Below are positions 1-8,166 of a stretch of 64,000 nt of DNA, piece by piece (the stretch's first letter is position 1; the number at the start of each line of letters is the position of its first letter). Source of the DNA: Acidipila rosea (lineage in GTDB: Bacteria; Acidobacteriota; Terriglobia; Terriglobales; Acidobacteriaceae); the NCBI RefSeq assembly GCF_004339725.1, contig NZ_SMGK01000005.1, positions 1 to 64,000 on the forward strand. The letters run 5' to 3'. A program made the position numbers and the translations under genes. Under the pieces are notes generated by a model. It worked only from the letters and a program-made list of their open reading frames with translations. It searched no databases and was not told where the DNA came from.

Positions 1-1253
1 AATCTGCATAGCGATGATCCTCCTTGTTAGAAGCTGCCTTCACGATCCTCCTGCTCAGGCAGGGGAATCAAGCGGCGGACCATCTCATTAGTCGGCTTAT
101 AGTGAGTGAAGGTCAGGTCGACGAACTCTCCTTGACGAGCGTCAACTAGTGTTGACGAAAGCCAGCTCCATCAGATCTGAAGATCACACGCTTCTCTGCC
201 CAATTGCTGCGCCGATTGGATTTTTTCAGCCTTACTTCGCATTCTTCCCCAGAAGGATGGATCGCATAAGTAACTGATAATTTGCAGCTTATGTTCTTAA
301 TTCGCTTACTTCGCTTTTTTCGCACAATGTACCGATGGAGCGGGCCGCCCTCGACGGCCTGCAGCCAAGCTCGCTGCAATCAATGCCCCGATCTTGTGTG
401 AGGGGTATGGGGTCGAATCCCTGGCGGTTCAGTTTCCTAGACCCGTATGGCGTGAAATATGCGTGTCTCCAAAACTGCAGATTTTCATGCGTAGCAATTG
501 AAATATGCTGCTTCCTCAGTGCCCTGTAGAAGTGGGGTGCTATCGCCTGGGATTGACGCGGGACGCAATGCCTACGCAGGCATGATTGAAATGCCAGCGC
601 TACACGCGTAAGGCAAATGGGAAGCCTGAACCCTAACGGTGATGAGCAAGTGCTCGGCGGGGGGTATGGGTGTCAAATGGCTACAGCATCGATCCACCTA
701 GACCGCCATTAGGACTCGTTCACATATCCACAAAATGAGTAATTTCCTTACTACTTACTAAATCGTTGTACTTATCTATCGAAGAATAGAAGTGCCCACC
801 AGCAAGTCTCACTTCAGCTCTAACGAACGCGTAAGCAAAGAAGCAGTTCGCGAGTCTCTCCAGCGCAGAGAGGCGAAGTAGGCGTTATCTGGCGGGAGCA
901 GTCTCAAGTGAATTGTAAGTAGGCTGTCTGAGGATGACTTAAGGAGTGTCATGGCGTCTCGACCTCCGCAGGGTCACAAATTATTGCCCTAGCGCCGTTT
1001 CATTCGTGGTCACAAACCGTGGTCATAAAAAATAAAGAATTTTATAAGCATCTGATAATAAAAAAGTTACTGGCCAAGTGTGAATACCTCTCCCTGCCAG
1101 ATCTAAGTCTTTCACTCCAGACAATTTAGCCTGTCTGTATATGTGTACGGGTGTAATCTACGTGTAACGAATAGTGCTATGTTGCTGAAAATAAATACCT
1201 TACAGTATAAGCCTTTCGGCTGGACTTTCTGAAAACTTGGGGCGATAGTTAAT
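1..1253. other. gene-poor region at the left edge, probably inside an integrated element
   Basis: I see no convincing gene here. The only open frames (near 146-379 and 335-529) are short, lack a ribosome binding site and have improbable compositions. The stretch from about 700 to 1250 is visibly more AT-rich than the rest of the window and contains decayed-looking sequence. A tRNA T-loop-like string lies near 411-425, but no cloverleaf can be built around it. Together with the att-like site at 2328-2348 this suggests accessory, partly degraded DNA. Confidence 0.5.
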
Positions 1254-1505
1254 TTAATTGGCCGGAGTGAAATCGACATAATACTCTTTGCTCAATTCAA
1301 ACTGGTCTGCTACCTCTTTCTTCATTTGTCCAGATTCTATGGTTCCGGAGGGCGTCGAAGCGAAGAACGATTTGTTCTCGTCGCTGGTTGCGGTCACAAC
1401 TTGGAAGTGAACCGAGACTAACGTGCCTGGGATTGATTTTCCATCAATCAAAATATCTGTGTAGATTTCTGTTTTTGAAAGACAAACAAATTTTGCTCTT
1501 GTCAT
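1254..1505 (-). CDS. small conserved hypothetical protein of phage/mobile-element type
   Basis: This 83-residue protein has no signal peptide and no membrane segment. Its second half, with the strings FFASTPSGTIESG and FELSKEYYVDFTPA, resembles a family of small soluble proteins of unknown function that I associate with prophages and other mobile elements, where the pattern is roughly F-A-TPSG-IE-G followed by F-GKEYYVDFTPA. That resemblance is from memory and is the only reason to trust the frame, because the Shine-Dalgarno sequence is weak. It sits alone in AT-rich sequence on the left side of the putative island. No biochemical role can be inferred. A spurious ORF is unlikely given the well-formed C-terminal motif. 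Confidence 0.6.
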   Translation of the reverse strand: MTRAKFVCLSKTEIYTDILIDGKSIPGTLVSVHFQVVTATSDENKSFFASTPSGTIESGQMKKEVADQFELSKEYYVDFTPAN

Positions 1506-1624
1506 GTTTTTTAATGATTAGTTACCCCAAGTTTTCAAAGAACGAGTCCATCCTCACTAAAGCACGTCCACGTGGTATTGCAAGGTAGAACTTATCCCCA
1601 GGGAGCTATGCTAATCTGCGGCTG

Positions 1625-2185
1625 ATGATAACTACCAACGTGGAGATTTTTGTTCGCCAAGTAAAAAAGCGTTCTCGCGAGAACGCGGAATCGCTTTCCT
1701 TGCTCTACGAAAGAAGACTTCACGCAAACGTGGTGCCAATTCTTCGCCAAGAACTCGATTCGCTCGTCCGCGTCATCTTCCTGCTTTCGCAAGCCGACCG
1801 CTCCTATCGAAGCGCATTGATTACGGACTCGGTTAACGGGCGCCCATGGACCAAGAAGGGCGCCAAGGGACGCATTAGGGACAGGGAGATGGTGGAATTG
1901 TCAAAATACCTCTTCAATTGGGCGAGGAATGTCTACCAATTTGGATGCGCCTTCATTCACCTCTCGAACTTCCACGACTACGCGACGCGCGATCCGATGG
2001 AAAGTGTCTCAAAGGCTGATCGCGCAACGATCGCTTCGTATCTGAACTACTACCACTCAGTTGAGCTCGGCCCGAATGTGACGTTCTCCGAGATTCTGCC
2101 TCTTCTCCCTAAGGTCTTCGAGAAGATCAGCAGCAACCTCGATTGCTATCTGAAAGTCTTGGAGGAGGACGGTGATTTGAGTTGA
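1625..2185 (+). CDS. hypothetical protein, island-borne
   Basis: A 186-residue soluble, helix-rich protein that I do not recognise. It starts at ATG 1625; the first residues are MITTNVEIFV. It has no signal peptide or membrane span. Notable strings are RQELDSLVRVIFLLSQ (residues about 41-56) and a compact aromatic/His segment around residues 100-120, VYQFGCAFIHLSNFHDY, which looks like a real conserved core and not random translation. The gene stands alone between the 83-aa minus-strand gene and the tRNA-Ser 3'-end copy at 2328, so it is probably cargo of the integrated element. Codon use is less GC-rich than in the core genes. A function in host defence is possible for such orphan cargo, but nothing in the sequence shows it. 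Confidence 0.65.
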   Translation: MITTNVEIFVRQVKKRSRENAESLSLLYERRLHANVVPILRQELDSLVRVIFLLSQADRSYRSALITDSVNGRPWTKKGAKGRIRDREMVELSKYLFNWARNVYQFGCAFIHLSNFHDYATRDPMESVSKADRATIASYLNYYHSVELGPNVTFSEILPLLPKVFEKISSNLDCYLKVLEEDGDLS

Positions 2186-2327
2186 ATGACCAGCCTGACA
2201 TGTTCCATCGAGAAGACGTGCTCTTACGTGCAATATACGTGCAACGATTCGCCCAATCTAGCGTTTGTTGCATATTGAGCGCCTCGACTTTTCAATAACT
2301 TGTTTTTTTCAATACGCTAAGGCGTAG

Positions 2328-2348
2328 CGAATCCCTCTCCCTCCGCCA
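2328..2348 (+). repeat. tRNA-Ser 3'-end copy, probable attachment site (att)
   Basis: The 21 bases begin CGAATCCCTC and end CCTCCGCCA. Read as a tRNA 3' end they give part of the T-loop (CGAAT), the 3' T-stem strand CCCTC, a 3' acceptor strand TCCCTCC, discriminator G (as expected for serine tRNA) and CCA. The T-loop is broken upstream (AGCGAAT instead of TTCGAAT), and no D-arm or anticodon arm precedes it, so this is a fragment and not a gene. Such fragments are left at the distal end of elements that integrate into tRNA 3' ends; the intact tRNA-Ser would lie left of the window. Confidence 0.6.
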
Positions 2349-2354
2349 TTCCGC

Positions 2355-2372
2355 CGCAGTTTCCAAGCTGCG
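2355..2372 (+). terminator. possible terminator of the original tRNA-Ser gene
   Basis: CGCAG (2355-2359) pairs with CTGCG (2368-2372) around an 8-nt loop and is followed by CTTTTGTTT. It lies seven bases after the tRNA-Ser 3'-end copy, where the chromosomal tRNA gene's own terminator would be expected if an element had inserted at the tRNA 3' end. Confidence 0.4.
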
Positions 2373-2748
2373 CTTTTGTTTCCCGCTTGCACCGATGATG
2401 CAATCTGCGGGAGCTGCGAGACGACTACGTACGGGCCTGATAAAGCGTATGGCGGATTACCTTGAACTCTGCTGCTACCTATTGTCTGATCGCCAGCTGC
2501 GCGACTATCGGATGAATCCGTCGGGTCCCTATTCTGAGCGGAGACATGCCAACCAGAGAGAACAGTAATAAGAGTGTGCGACCTGGAACTCGTGCCGGGG
2601 GAGCAATTTTTTCAGCAGGATACAGATCAGGGTAGCAGTAGGCAATCACCAGATAGCGTCATAGGCGCGCTCCGTCTCCCATTGGTAAGGTGAGGCTTCA
2701 TTTACAGGGCACCTTGTCAATATCTGTATCTGGAGTGGAAGGACTTCC

Positions 2749-3984
2749 ATGCTGTTTATCCCCCTTCGAATTCCGTTTGTCGCTGCTGCGCTTCTATTCT
2801 GCATGGGGATCCCGAGTCAAAGCCCTGCCCAGACAATGCATGCGTTCTATGTTCCGCCCACACCACTCCCTGCTGGAGAACATGGAAAGGTGATCCGCTC
2901 TCTTCCCTTGACAGATGCCGCCGCGTTGCAAAGCGCCGCGCGCAATTTGCTCGTGATGTATCACTCCACCAGCGAAGACGGAAAGGATGTGGCGGTCACC
3001 GGTACAGTCGCCATTCCTGCCGGAGATCCACCGGCGGGCGGTTGGCCGGTTACAACCTGGACTCACGGCACTACCGGCATTGCTCCGCTCTGCGCGCCAT
3101 CGCTGGATACGGCGGATGGGCCTGAACATCAGTTTCTAGGCATGCACGAAGTGGTGATGGACGACTATGTGAAGCGTGGCTATGTTGTGGTTGCTACCGA
3201 TTACGAAGGACTTGGCCCTCCGGGCCTCCATCCGTTTCTGCAGGGCGCATCCGAGGCTCACGGTGCTCTCGATATCATTCGTGCAGCCCGCGAAATAGAC
3301 CCGCGCATCGGCACTCGCTATGTTGCCATCGGGCATTCGCAGGGCGGACAGGCTGACCTCTTCACCGCGGCGCTGGGGCCCGCCTACGTGCCCGAGCTGA
3401 CGCTCCTGGGAAACATTGCCCTCGCGCCTGCCTCGCATATTGCGGCCACTCTGCAAGCCATGACGCGGGCATCCACGCCCTCCTATGCGCTGGGGTACGC
3501 GATGTATGTGCTGGAGTCTTTTGCCTCCAACCATTCCAACATTGAACTGAATAAAATCCTGACGAAACAGGCGTTGCACCACCTGCCGGAAACCCAGCAT
3601 GCCTGCATCACGGCCACTGTCAGCAAGGGATACTGGGCAACGGCTATTCCCAAGGATCAGTTTCTTCCGGGAGCAGACCTTGCATCGGTCTTGAAGGTTG
3701 CGGCAGAGAATGAACCGAATGGATTGGAGATCAGGGTGCCGACGCTGGTGGCGCAGGGCACCGCGGATGATACGGTAATGCCTTCCTGGACGGATGATGA
3801 GGTTGAATCGCTCTGCAAGAACGGAACGCCACTCGAATACGTCGTCCAGCGCGGGGCTACTCACGAGACAGTCTTAACCTCGTCTACCGCCCAGATGAAG
3901 ACCTGGGTTGACGCACGGTTTGCGGGAAAGATGGCGGAAAGTAACTGCAGCGCGCTTCCCTCTGCTGCGACTCCTGAAAAGTGA
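2749..3984 (+). CDS. secreted alpha/beta-hydrolase, secretory-lipase family
   Basis: A 411-residue exported esterase or lipase. The start at ATG 2749 is supported by AAGGA seven bases upstream and gives a clean signal peptide (hydrophobic core about residues 7-20, probable cleavage after SPA-Q near residue 28). The nucleophile elbow GHSQGG places Ser197. Asp340/Asp341 in GTADDTVMP and His372 in GATHETV complete a plausible catalytic triad in the right order. The overall pattern, with an early TWTHGTTG oxyanion segment and a long cap region between about 215 and 320, fits the LIP secretory-lipase group better than classical lipases. The substrate is unknown. The gene appears monocistronic and is the first core gene after the island boundary. 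Confidence 0.8.
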   Translation: MLFIPLRIPFVAAALLFCMGIPSQSPAQTMHAFYVPPTPLPAGEHGKVIRSLPLTDAAALQSAARNLLVMYHSTSEDGKDVAVTGTVAIPAGDPPAGGWPVTTWTHGTTGIAPLCAPSLDTADGPEHQFLGMHEVVMDDYVKRGYVVVATDYEGLGPPGLHPFLQGASEAHGALDIIRAAREIDPRIGTRYVAIGHSQGGQADLFTAALGPAYVPELTLLGNIALAPASHIAATLQAMTRASTPSYALGYAMYVLESFASNHSNIELNKILTKQALHHLPETQHACITATVSKGYWATAIPKDQFLPGADLASVLKVAAENEPNGLEIRVPTLVAQGTADDTVMPSWTDDEVESLCKNGTPLEYVVQRGATHETVLTSSTAQMKTWVDARFAGKMAESNCSALPSAATPEK

Positions 3985-4068
3985 CCTGCGGAAAGTGAGG
4001 CGCTCCAGAGGAAGAGACGTTTGAGCTGTAGGCAAGAATAGCCTCCTGGAGATCCTGGTTACTCCTCC

Positions 4069-4104
4069 GTAAAGGCGGCAAATACGCTTTGTAAAGGGCG
4101 GCAA
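4069..4104 (+). repeat. two direct repeats upstream of purM
   Basis: GTAAAGGCGGCAA (4069-4081) is repeated as GTAAAGGGCGGCAA (4091-4104), 22 bases apart start to start, about two helical turns. They lie 42 bases or more before the purM start, a position suitable for regulator binding, but no known operator is recognised. Confidence 0.35.
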
Positions 4105-4145
4105 TTCCGTTTCGCCGCTCGCGAGGGGCGTCCGGGTGATAAAAT

Positions 4146-5228
4146 TTGGATTCCACACCACCTTATCCCGACGGAATCGCCTTGCCAGATCAGAAGCGTA
4201 CCAGCGTGACCTATGCCGATGCCGGCGTCGATATATCGAGCGGCGACCGGACGAAGCAACGGATTAAATACCTTGCCCAGAAGACCTTCACTAAGCAGGT
4301 GCTGAGCGAGATTGGCGGCTTCGGCGGCCTTTTCAAGCTCGACACGGCTCGCTACAAGTCGCCCGTGCTCGTTTCAAGCGCCGATGGCGTGGGCACGAAG
4401 TTGAAGATCGCTTTTGAGCTGGGCATCCATCACACGGTTGGCGCGGATCTGGTGAACCACTGCGTCAACGACATTGCAGTGCAGGGCGCGACGCCGCTGT
4501 TCTTTCTCGACTATCTTGCGACCGGGCACCTGGACGGCGAGATCACGGAGAAGATCGTCAGCGGGCTTGCCGATGCCTGCCGCGCGAACGGCTGTGCGCT
4601 TATCGGCGGAGAAACCGCGCAGATGCCTGGCTTCTATGCTGATGGCGAATACGATCTTGCGGGCTTTATCGTGGGCGTGGCGGACAAGGACAAGATCGTC
4701 ACGGGCGCCAGGATCAAAGCAGGCGATGTGCTCATCGGACTGCCCTCAACCGGGCTGCATACCAACGGTTATTCGCTGGCACGCAAGCTTTTCTTTGAAG
4801 TTGCCGGATACAAGGCCGAGCAGTATGTGAATGCGCTCAAGGAAAAAGCCGGTGCGGCGCTGATGAAGACCCATCGCAGCTATCTCTCCATTATCAAGAA
4901 GCTCACGGCCACGGACCTTACCGTGGGCATGGCGCATATCACCGGGGGCGGCATCACGGAGAATCTGCCGCGCATTCTGCCGAAGGGCACCGCGGCCTGC
5001 GTCGAGCTGGGCAGCTGGCCAGTGCTGCCGATCTTTGAGCACCTGCGCGAGTTGGGCAACGTGGAGCAGGAAGAGATGCTGCGTACGTTCAATATGGGCA
5101 TCGGTCTGATCGCGGTGGTTCCTGCGGACAAGTTCAAGCGCGCGAAGGCGATGCTCGAACGCGCGAACGAGAAGTTTTACGTCATCGGCAAGATTGTGAA
5201 GGGCGACCGCAAGGTCATCTATCAGTGA
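4146..5228 (+). CDS. purM: phosphoribosylformylglycinamidine cyclo-ligase (AIR synthetase)
   Basis: PurM converts FGAM and ATP to aminoimidazole ribonucleotide, the fifth step of purine synthesis. The 360-residue frame holds the family landmarks: TYADAGVDI near the N-terminus, SADGVGTKLKIA, NHCVNDIAVQGA, GGETAQMPG and GLPSTGLHTNGYSLAR, all in order and at normal spacing. The open frame begins with TTG at 4146, but GTG at 4206 would give the usual N-terminus (V-TYADAGVDI), so the true start may be 60 bases later. It overlaps purN by four bases (GTGA), so the two are translationally coupled. Only these two purine genes are here; purA is far away at 53708. Confidence 0.95.
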   Translation: MDSTPPYPDGIALPDQKRTSVTYADAGVDISSGDRTKQRIKYLAQKTFTKQVLSEIGGFGGLFKLDTARYKSPVLVSSADGVGTKLKIAFELGIHHTVGADLVNHCVNDIAVQGATPLFFLDYLATGHLDGEITEKIVSGLADACRANGCALIGGETAQMPGFYADGEYDLAGFIVGVADKDKIVTGARIKAGDVLIGLPSTGLHTNGYSLARKLFFEVAGYKAEQYVNALKEKAGAALMKTHRSYLSIIKKLTATDLTVGMAHITGGGITENLPRILPKGTAACVELGSWPVLPIFEHLRELGNVEQEEMLRTFNMGIGLIAVVPADKFKRAKAMLERANEKFYVIGKIVKGDRKVIYQ

Positions 5229-5839
5229 AGAAGGCGCGGCTCGGCATCCTGCTCTCGGGGCGAGGATCGAACTTTCTCGCCATTGCAGACAGCATTGCAG
5301 CAGGCCGGCTCGATGCGGAGATCGCCGCCGTGATCTCAAACAAGGCAGACGCGCCGGGAGTTGCGGCGGCTCAGGAGCGCGGGCTGGCCGCCTTTGTCAT
5401 AGAAGCCAAAGGCCGCAAGCGGGCAGAGCATGACGCCGAGATGATTGCAAAGCTACGGGAGCAGGGCGTTGACCTTGTGTGCCTGGCCGGCTACATGCGG
5501 CTGCTCTCGCCGGAGTTTGTCCAGGCCTTTCCCGAACGGATCCTGAATATTCACCCCTCCCTTCTGCCCGCCTTTCCCGGCCTCGATGCCCAACGTCAGG
5601 CGCTGGATTACGGAGTGCAGTTTGCGGGGTGCACTGTACATTTCGTGGATGAGCAACTGGACCATGGAGTGATCGTCCTGCAGAAGCCGGTCCCGGTCTT
5701 CGAAGAGGACGATGAGCATGCGCTGAGCCTGCGCATTCTGGCGCAGGAGCACCTGGCGTATACGGAGGGTATTGCCCGCGTACTCTCCGGCGAATATCAC
5801 GTCGCCGGCCGCAGATATGTAAAGAAGCGCCCCGCCTAA
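5225..5839 (+). CDS. purN: phosphoribosylglycinamide formyltransferase (GAR transformylase)
   Basis: PurN moves a formyl group from 10-formyl-tetrahydrofolate to GAR, the third step of purine synthesis. The 204-residue protein starts at GTG 5225 inside the purM stop (GTGA). It shows the phosphate loop SGRGSNF near residue 10, LAGYMRLLS, the catalytic Asn-Ile-His in ILNIHPSLLPAFPG, and the Asp of DEQLDHGVIV, all needed for catalysis. Length is normal for the single-domain folate-dependent enzyme. The gene ends a two-gene operon and runs convergently into the ABC ATPase gene with only 13 bases between. Confidence 0.95.
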   Translation: MKKARLGILLSGRGSNFLAIADSIAAGRLDAEIAAVISNKADAPGVAAAQERGLAAFVIEAKGRKRAEHDAEMIAKLREQGVDLVCLAGYMRLLSPEFVQAFPERILNIHPSLLPAFPGLDAQRQALDYGVQFAGCTVHFVDEQLDHGVIVLQKPVPVFEEDDEHALSLRILAQEHLAYTEGIARVLSGEYHVAGRRYVKKRPA

Positions 5840-5852
5840 AGAAGCAGCAAAT

Positions 5853-6677
5853 TTACGAGAGGGTGGCCAGGGGCCGTTCAAGGTCTGTGGTCATCGTAGG
5901 CACGGCATGCAGCAGGCTGCGCGTGTACTCGTGCTGCGGGTGCGCGAAGACATCGCCGCAACGGCCTTCTTCCAGCAGGCTGCCGTGCCGCATGACTGCG
6001 ACGCGGTCAGCAACCTGCGAGACAACCGCGAGATCGTGCGTGATGAAGAGCATGGAGAGCGAAAACTCTTCGCGCAGCTTTGCCAGCAGATCGAGTATCT
6101 GGGCCTGGACGGTTACGTCGAGCGCGGTTGTCGGCTCGTCGGCAATCAGCAGCCGTGGACGGTTGGCGACGGCCATGGCGATGAGAATGCGCTGCCGCTG
6201 GCCTCCGGAGAACTGGTGCGGATAATCGGAGTAGCGCTCGGCGGGACGGGGAAAAGCGGCGGCATTCAGCGCTTCGATGACCCGCTCGCGCACCTGCCGC
6301 TTTCCGAGACCCGGCTGGTGGATGCGAACTGCTTCGGCAATCTGCTCGCCGATCGGCATGACGGGATTGAGCGCCGTCATCGGCTCCTGAAAGATCATGG
6401 CGATACCGCTGCCCCGGAGCCTGCGCATCTCGTCCTCGGGCAGCGTGAGCAGCTCCCGATCCTCAAAGCGGATCGACCCGGTTACGCGGGCTGCGGCAGG
6501 ATCAAGCAGCCGCAAAATGGCGAGCGAAGTGACTGACTTGCCTGAGCCAGACTCGCCTACGAGTCCGAGAACCTCACCGCGGGCGATGCGCAGGGAGAGC
6601 CCCGCGACCGCGGGCCTTGTGGCCGCCGCGCCAAAGCGGACGGACAGTTCATTGATCTCAAGGAGCGCGGGCGTCAC
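5853..6677 (-). CDS. oligopeptide/dipeptide-type ABC transporter ATPase, orphan
   Basis: A 274-residue nucleotide-binding subunit of the DppD/OppD type. Walker A is GESGSGKS at residues 41-48, the Q-loop is FQEPMTALNPV, the signature is FSGGQRQR, and Walker B is LLIADEPTTALD, followed by the switch His in FITHDLAVV. The end at HPQHEYTRSLLHAVP is the start of the oligopeptide-type C-terminal region, but the rest of that domain, usual in 320-350-residue members, is missing. No permease or substrate-binding gene is next to it, so its partners are elsewhere or it works outside a classical importer. The start is GTG 6677. Confidence 0.85.
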   Translation of the reverse strand: MTPALLEINELSVRFGAAATRPAVAGLSLRIARGEVLGLVGESGSGKSVTSLAILRLLDPAAARVTGSIRFEDRELLTLPEDEMRRLRGSGIAMIFQEPMTALNPVMPIGEQIAEAVRIHQPGLGKRQVRERVIEALNAAAFPRPAERYSDYPHQFSGGQRQRILIAMAVANRPRLLIADEPTTALDVTVQAQILDLLAKLREEFSLSMLFITHDLAVVSQVADRVAVMRHGSLLEEGRCGDVFAHPQHEYTRSLLHAVPTMTTDLERPLATLS

Positions 6678-6787
6678 GAAGCCATCCTATCAGGCGCGCA
6701 TTTCAGGCGCGGGTGAAGCTTCGAGGCTGGATTTTGATCTCTTCCGGGTGCTAGCATCTTCTCGCTAAGAGCGTTAGGGGCGAGAGT

Positions 6788-7435
6788 ATGGTCCGCGTCA
6801 TCACCGTCGAACGTGAATACGGCAGCCAGGGTGCTGAGTTTGCCCATCATCTTGCAGGACGCCTGGGTTGGAGACTGATCGATCAGTGCTTTATCGATGA
6901 GATTGCCTCGAAAGCGGGTATTCCGCAGAGCCTGGCAAAGAACTGCGATGAGCGCCTCGATCCGTGGTATTACCGGTTCGGCAAGGCTTTCTGGCATGGC
7001 TCTATCGAGCGGATGCCGGCGGTGCCGGAGCAGGAAGTCTTCGACAGCGAGCGCATGGTCGGCTTCGTGAGGGAATATCTGAACGAGCGCGCCTCCGAGG
7101 GGAACTGCGTGATTGTGGGCCGCGGGGCGTCCAGCGTGCTCTTCGAGACGCCGCATGTTTTCCGCGTCTTTGTGTATGCCTCCATGGTGAGGAAGGTTCG
7201 CTGGTTTGAGGAGCACTTTCCGGAGCATGCAGGTAGCGCCGAGGAAGAAATCATCGCCACGGATAAGCGCCGGGCTGCCTATGTTCGCCGCTATTACCAG
7301 CATGACTGGACGGACCGCCGTCTTTATCACCTGATGATGAACTCCTGCATGGGCTTCGACTGCATGGTGCAGGCGGCGATCGATGCTGCAGGGCTGGGCG
7401 CTTCGGTGTCGGCGCTGGAGCATCGCTCGGTCTAG
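6788..7435 (+). CDS. cytidylate kinase-like protein
   Basis: A 215-residue P-loop kinase-fold protein of the cytidylate-kinase-2-like family. It opens with VITVEREYGSQGAEFAHHLAGRLG, in which the usual GxxGxGK P-loop is replaced by EYGSQGAE, as in this family, followed by RLIDQCFIDEIA. VGRGASSVL (near residue 115) and RRYYQHDW are further landmarks. The family is thought to phosphorylate nucleosides or related small molecules, but substrates are mostly unproven. The start is backed by GGGGCGAGAG directly upstream. It has no obvious operon partner; marC follows after 27 bases and may be co-transcribed. Confidence 0.8.
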   Translation: MVRVITVEREYGSQGAEFAHHLAGRLGWRLIDQCFIDEIASKAGIPQSLAKNCDERLDPWYYRFGKAFWHGSIERMPAVPEQEVFDSERMVGFVREYLNERASEGNCVIVGRGASSVLFETPHVFRVFVYASMVRKVRWFEEHFPEHAGSAEEEIIATDKRRAAYVRRYYQHDWTDRRLYHLMMNSCMGFDCMVQAAIDAAGLGASVSALEHRSV

Positions 7436-7462
7436 AAGCCGCCGCCTGCTACATTACAATTC

Positions 7463-8140
7463 ATGATCCGCCTGGTCTGGACCTATCTCGGGATCGCCTT
7501 CAGTGCGTTGCTGCCGCTGGTGAACCCGCTCGGCTCGGCACTGGTTTTTTACGGCTTGATAGGCTCAGCGCCACCGGAGGTTTATCGCCGGCTGGCGCGC
7601 AAGATCGCAGTCAATACCGTAATTTTCCTGCTCATTATTGAACTGATCGGCGCGGCCCTGCTTGAGTTTTTTGGGGTTTCCCTGCCAATTGTAGAGGTGG
7701 CGGGTGGCCTTGTGCTGGCGGCCATGGGTTGGTCGCTGCTTAATGGGAAGGACTCGGGCGCGAAACAGCAGGAGGAGAAGGAAGACCAGGCGCATGCTTC
7801 CTATGCAAATCTCGATCAGCAGACCTTCTACCCGTTGACGTTTCCGGTGACGGCCGGTCCGGGCTGCATCGTGATCATGTTGACACTGACGGCGCATGCC
7901 TCTGCGCACCCGCTGGTGAGGAACCTGCTCGCCCATCTTGGCATCCTGCTGGCGGTCGTGATTCTCTGCGTGTTTGTTTACTTTGCATACGCTTACGCGC
8001 CCTTGATCACGCGGAAGATTTCCCCTCAGACAGCGCATGGCATTCTGCGGGTCATTGCCTTTCTCCTGCTGTGCATCGGCGTCCAGATCGCCTGGAACGG
8101 CGTCAGCAGCCTGATGCTGACGCTAATAAAGCACCACTGA
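7463..8140 (+). CDS. MarC-family inner-membrane protein
   Basis: A 225-residue polytopic membrane protein with about six hydrophobic helices. It has the MarC-family landmarks LVNPLGSALVFYGL near the N-terminus, VAGGLVLAAMGWSLL in the middle, and FYPLTFPVTAGPGCIVIM after a short charged cytoplasmic loop (about residues 93-115). The family (also called NAAT/UPF0056) has no settled function; an early link to multiple antibiotic resistance in Escherichia coli was withdrawn. The Shine-Dalgarno sequence is weak. The gene is 27 bases downstream of the cytidylate-kinase-like gene on the same strand and converges on the next gene. Confidence 0.85.
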   Translation: MIRLVWTYLGIAFSALLPLVNPLGSALVFYGLIGSAPPEVYRRLARKIAVNTVIFLLIIELIGAALLEFFGVSLPIVEVAGGLVLAAMGWSLLNGKDSGAKQQEEKEDQAHASYANLDQQTFYPLTFPVTAGPGCIVIMLTLTAHASAHPLVRNLLAHLGILLAVVILCVFVYFAYAYAPLITRKISPQTAHGILRVIAFLLLCIGVQIAWNGVSSLMLTLIKHH

Positions 8141-8166
8141 CCTTTTTTTGAAGCCTGCTGCCAGTC

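Larger units (their letters stand above)
2186..2748. other. intergenic region spanning the putative island boundary
   Basis: Besides the att-like fragment and hairpin, this gap contains a short dyad TACGC-TAAG-GCGTA (2313-2326) just left of the att copy. A 57-codon open frame at 2395-2568 starts ATGATG without a visible Shine-Dalgarno sequence; I cannot support it as a gene. Sequence to the right of 2350 has the base composition of the core chromosome. The start region of the esterase gene (AAGGA seven bases before 2749) closes the gap. Confidence 0.5.

Noticed and set aside
403..435. tRNA T-loop-like string GGGGTCGAATCCC
   Set aside because: No acceptor, D-arm or anticodon arm can be paired around it and there is no CCA end in place. 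At most it is a decayed tRNA fragment.
2395..2568. 57-codon open frame starting ATGATG
   Set aside because: No Shine-Dalgarno sequence, no recognisable protein features, and it lies where chromosomal sequence after a tRNA gene would be non-coding.
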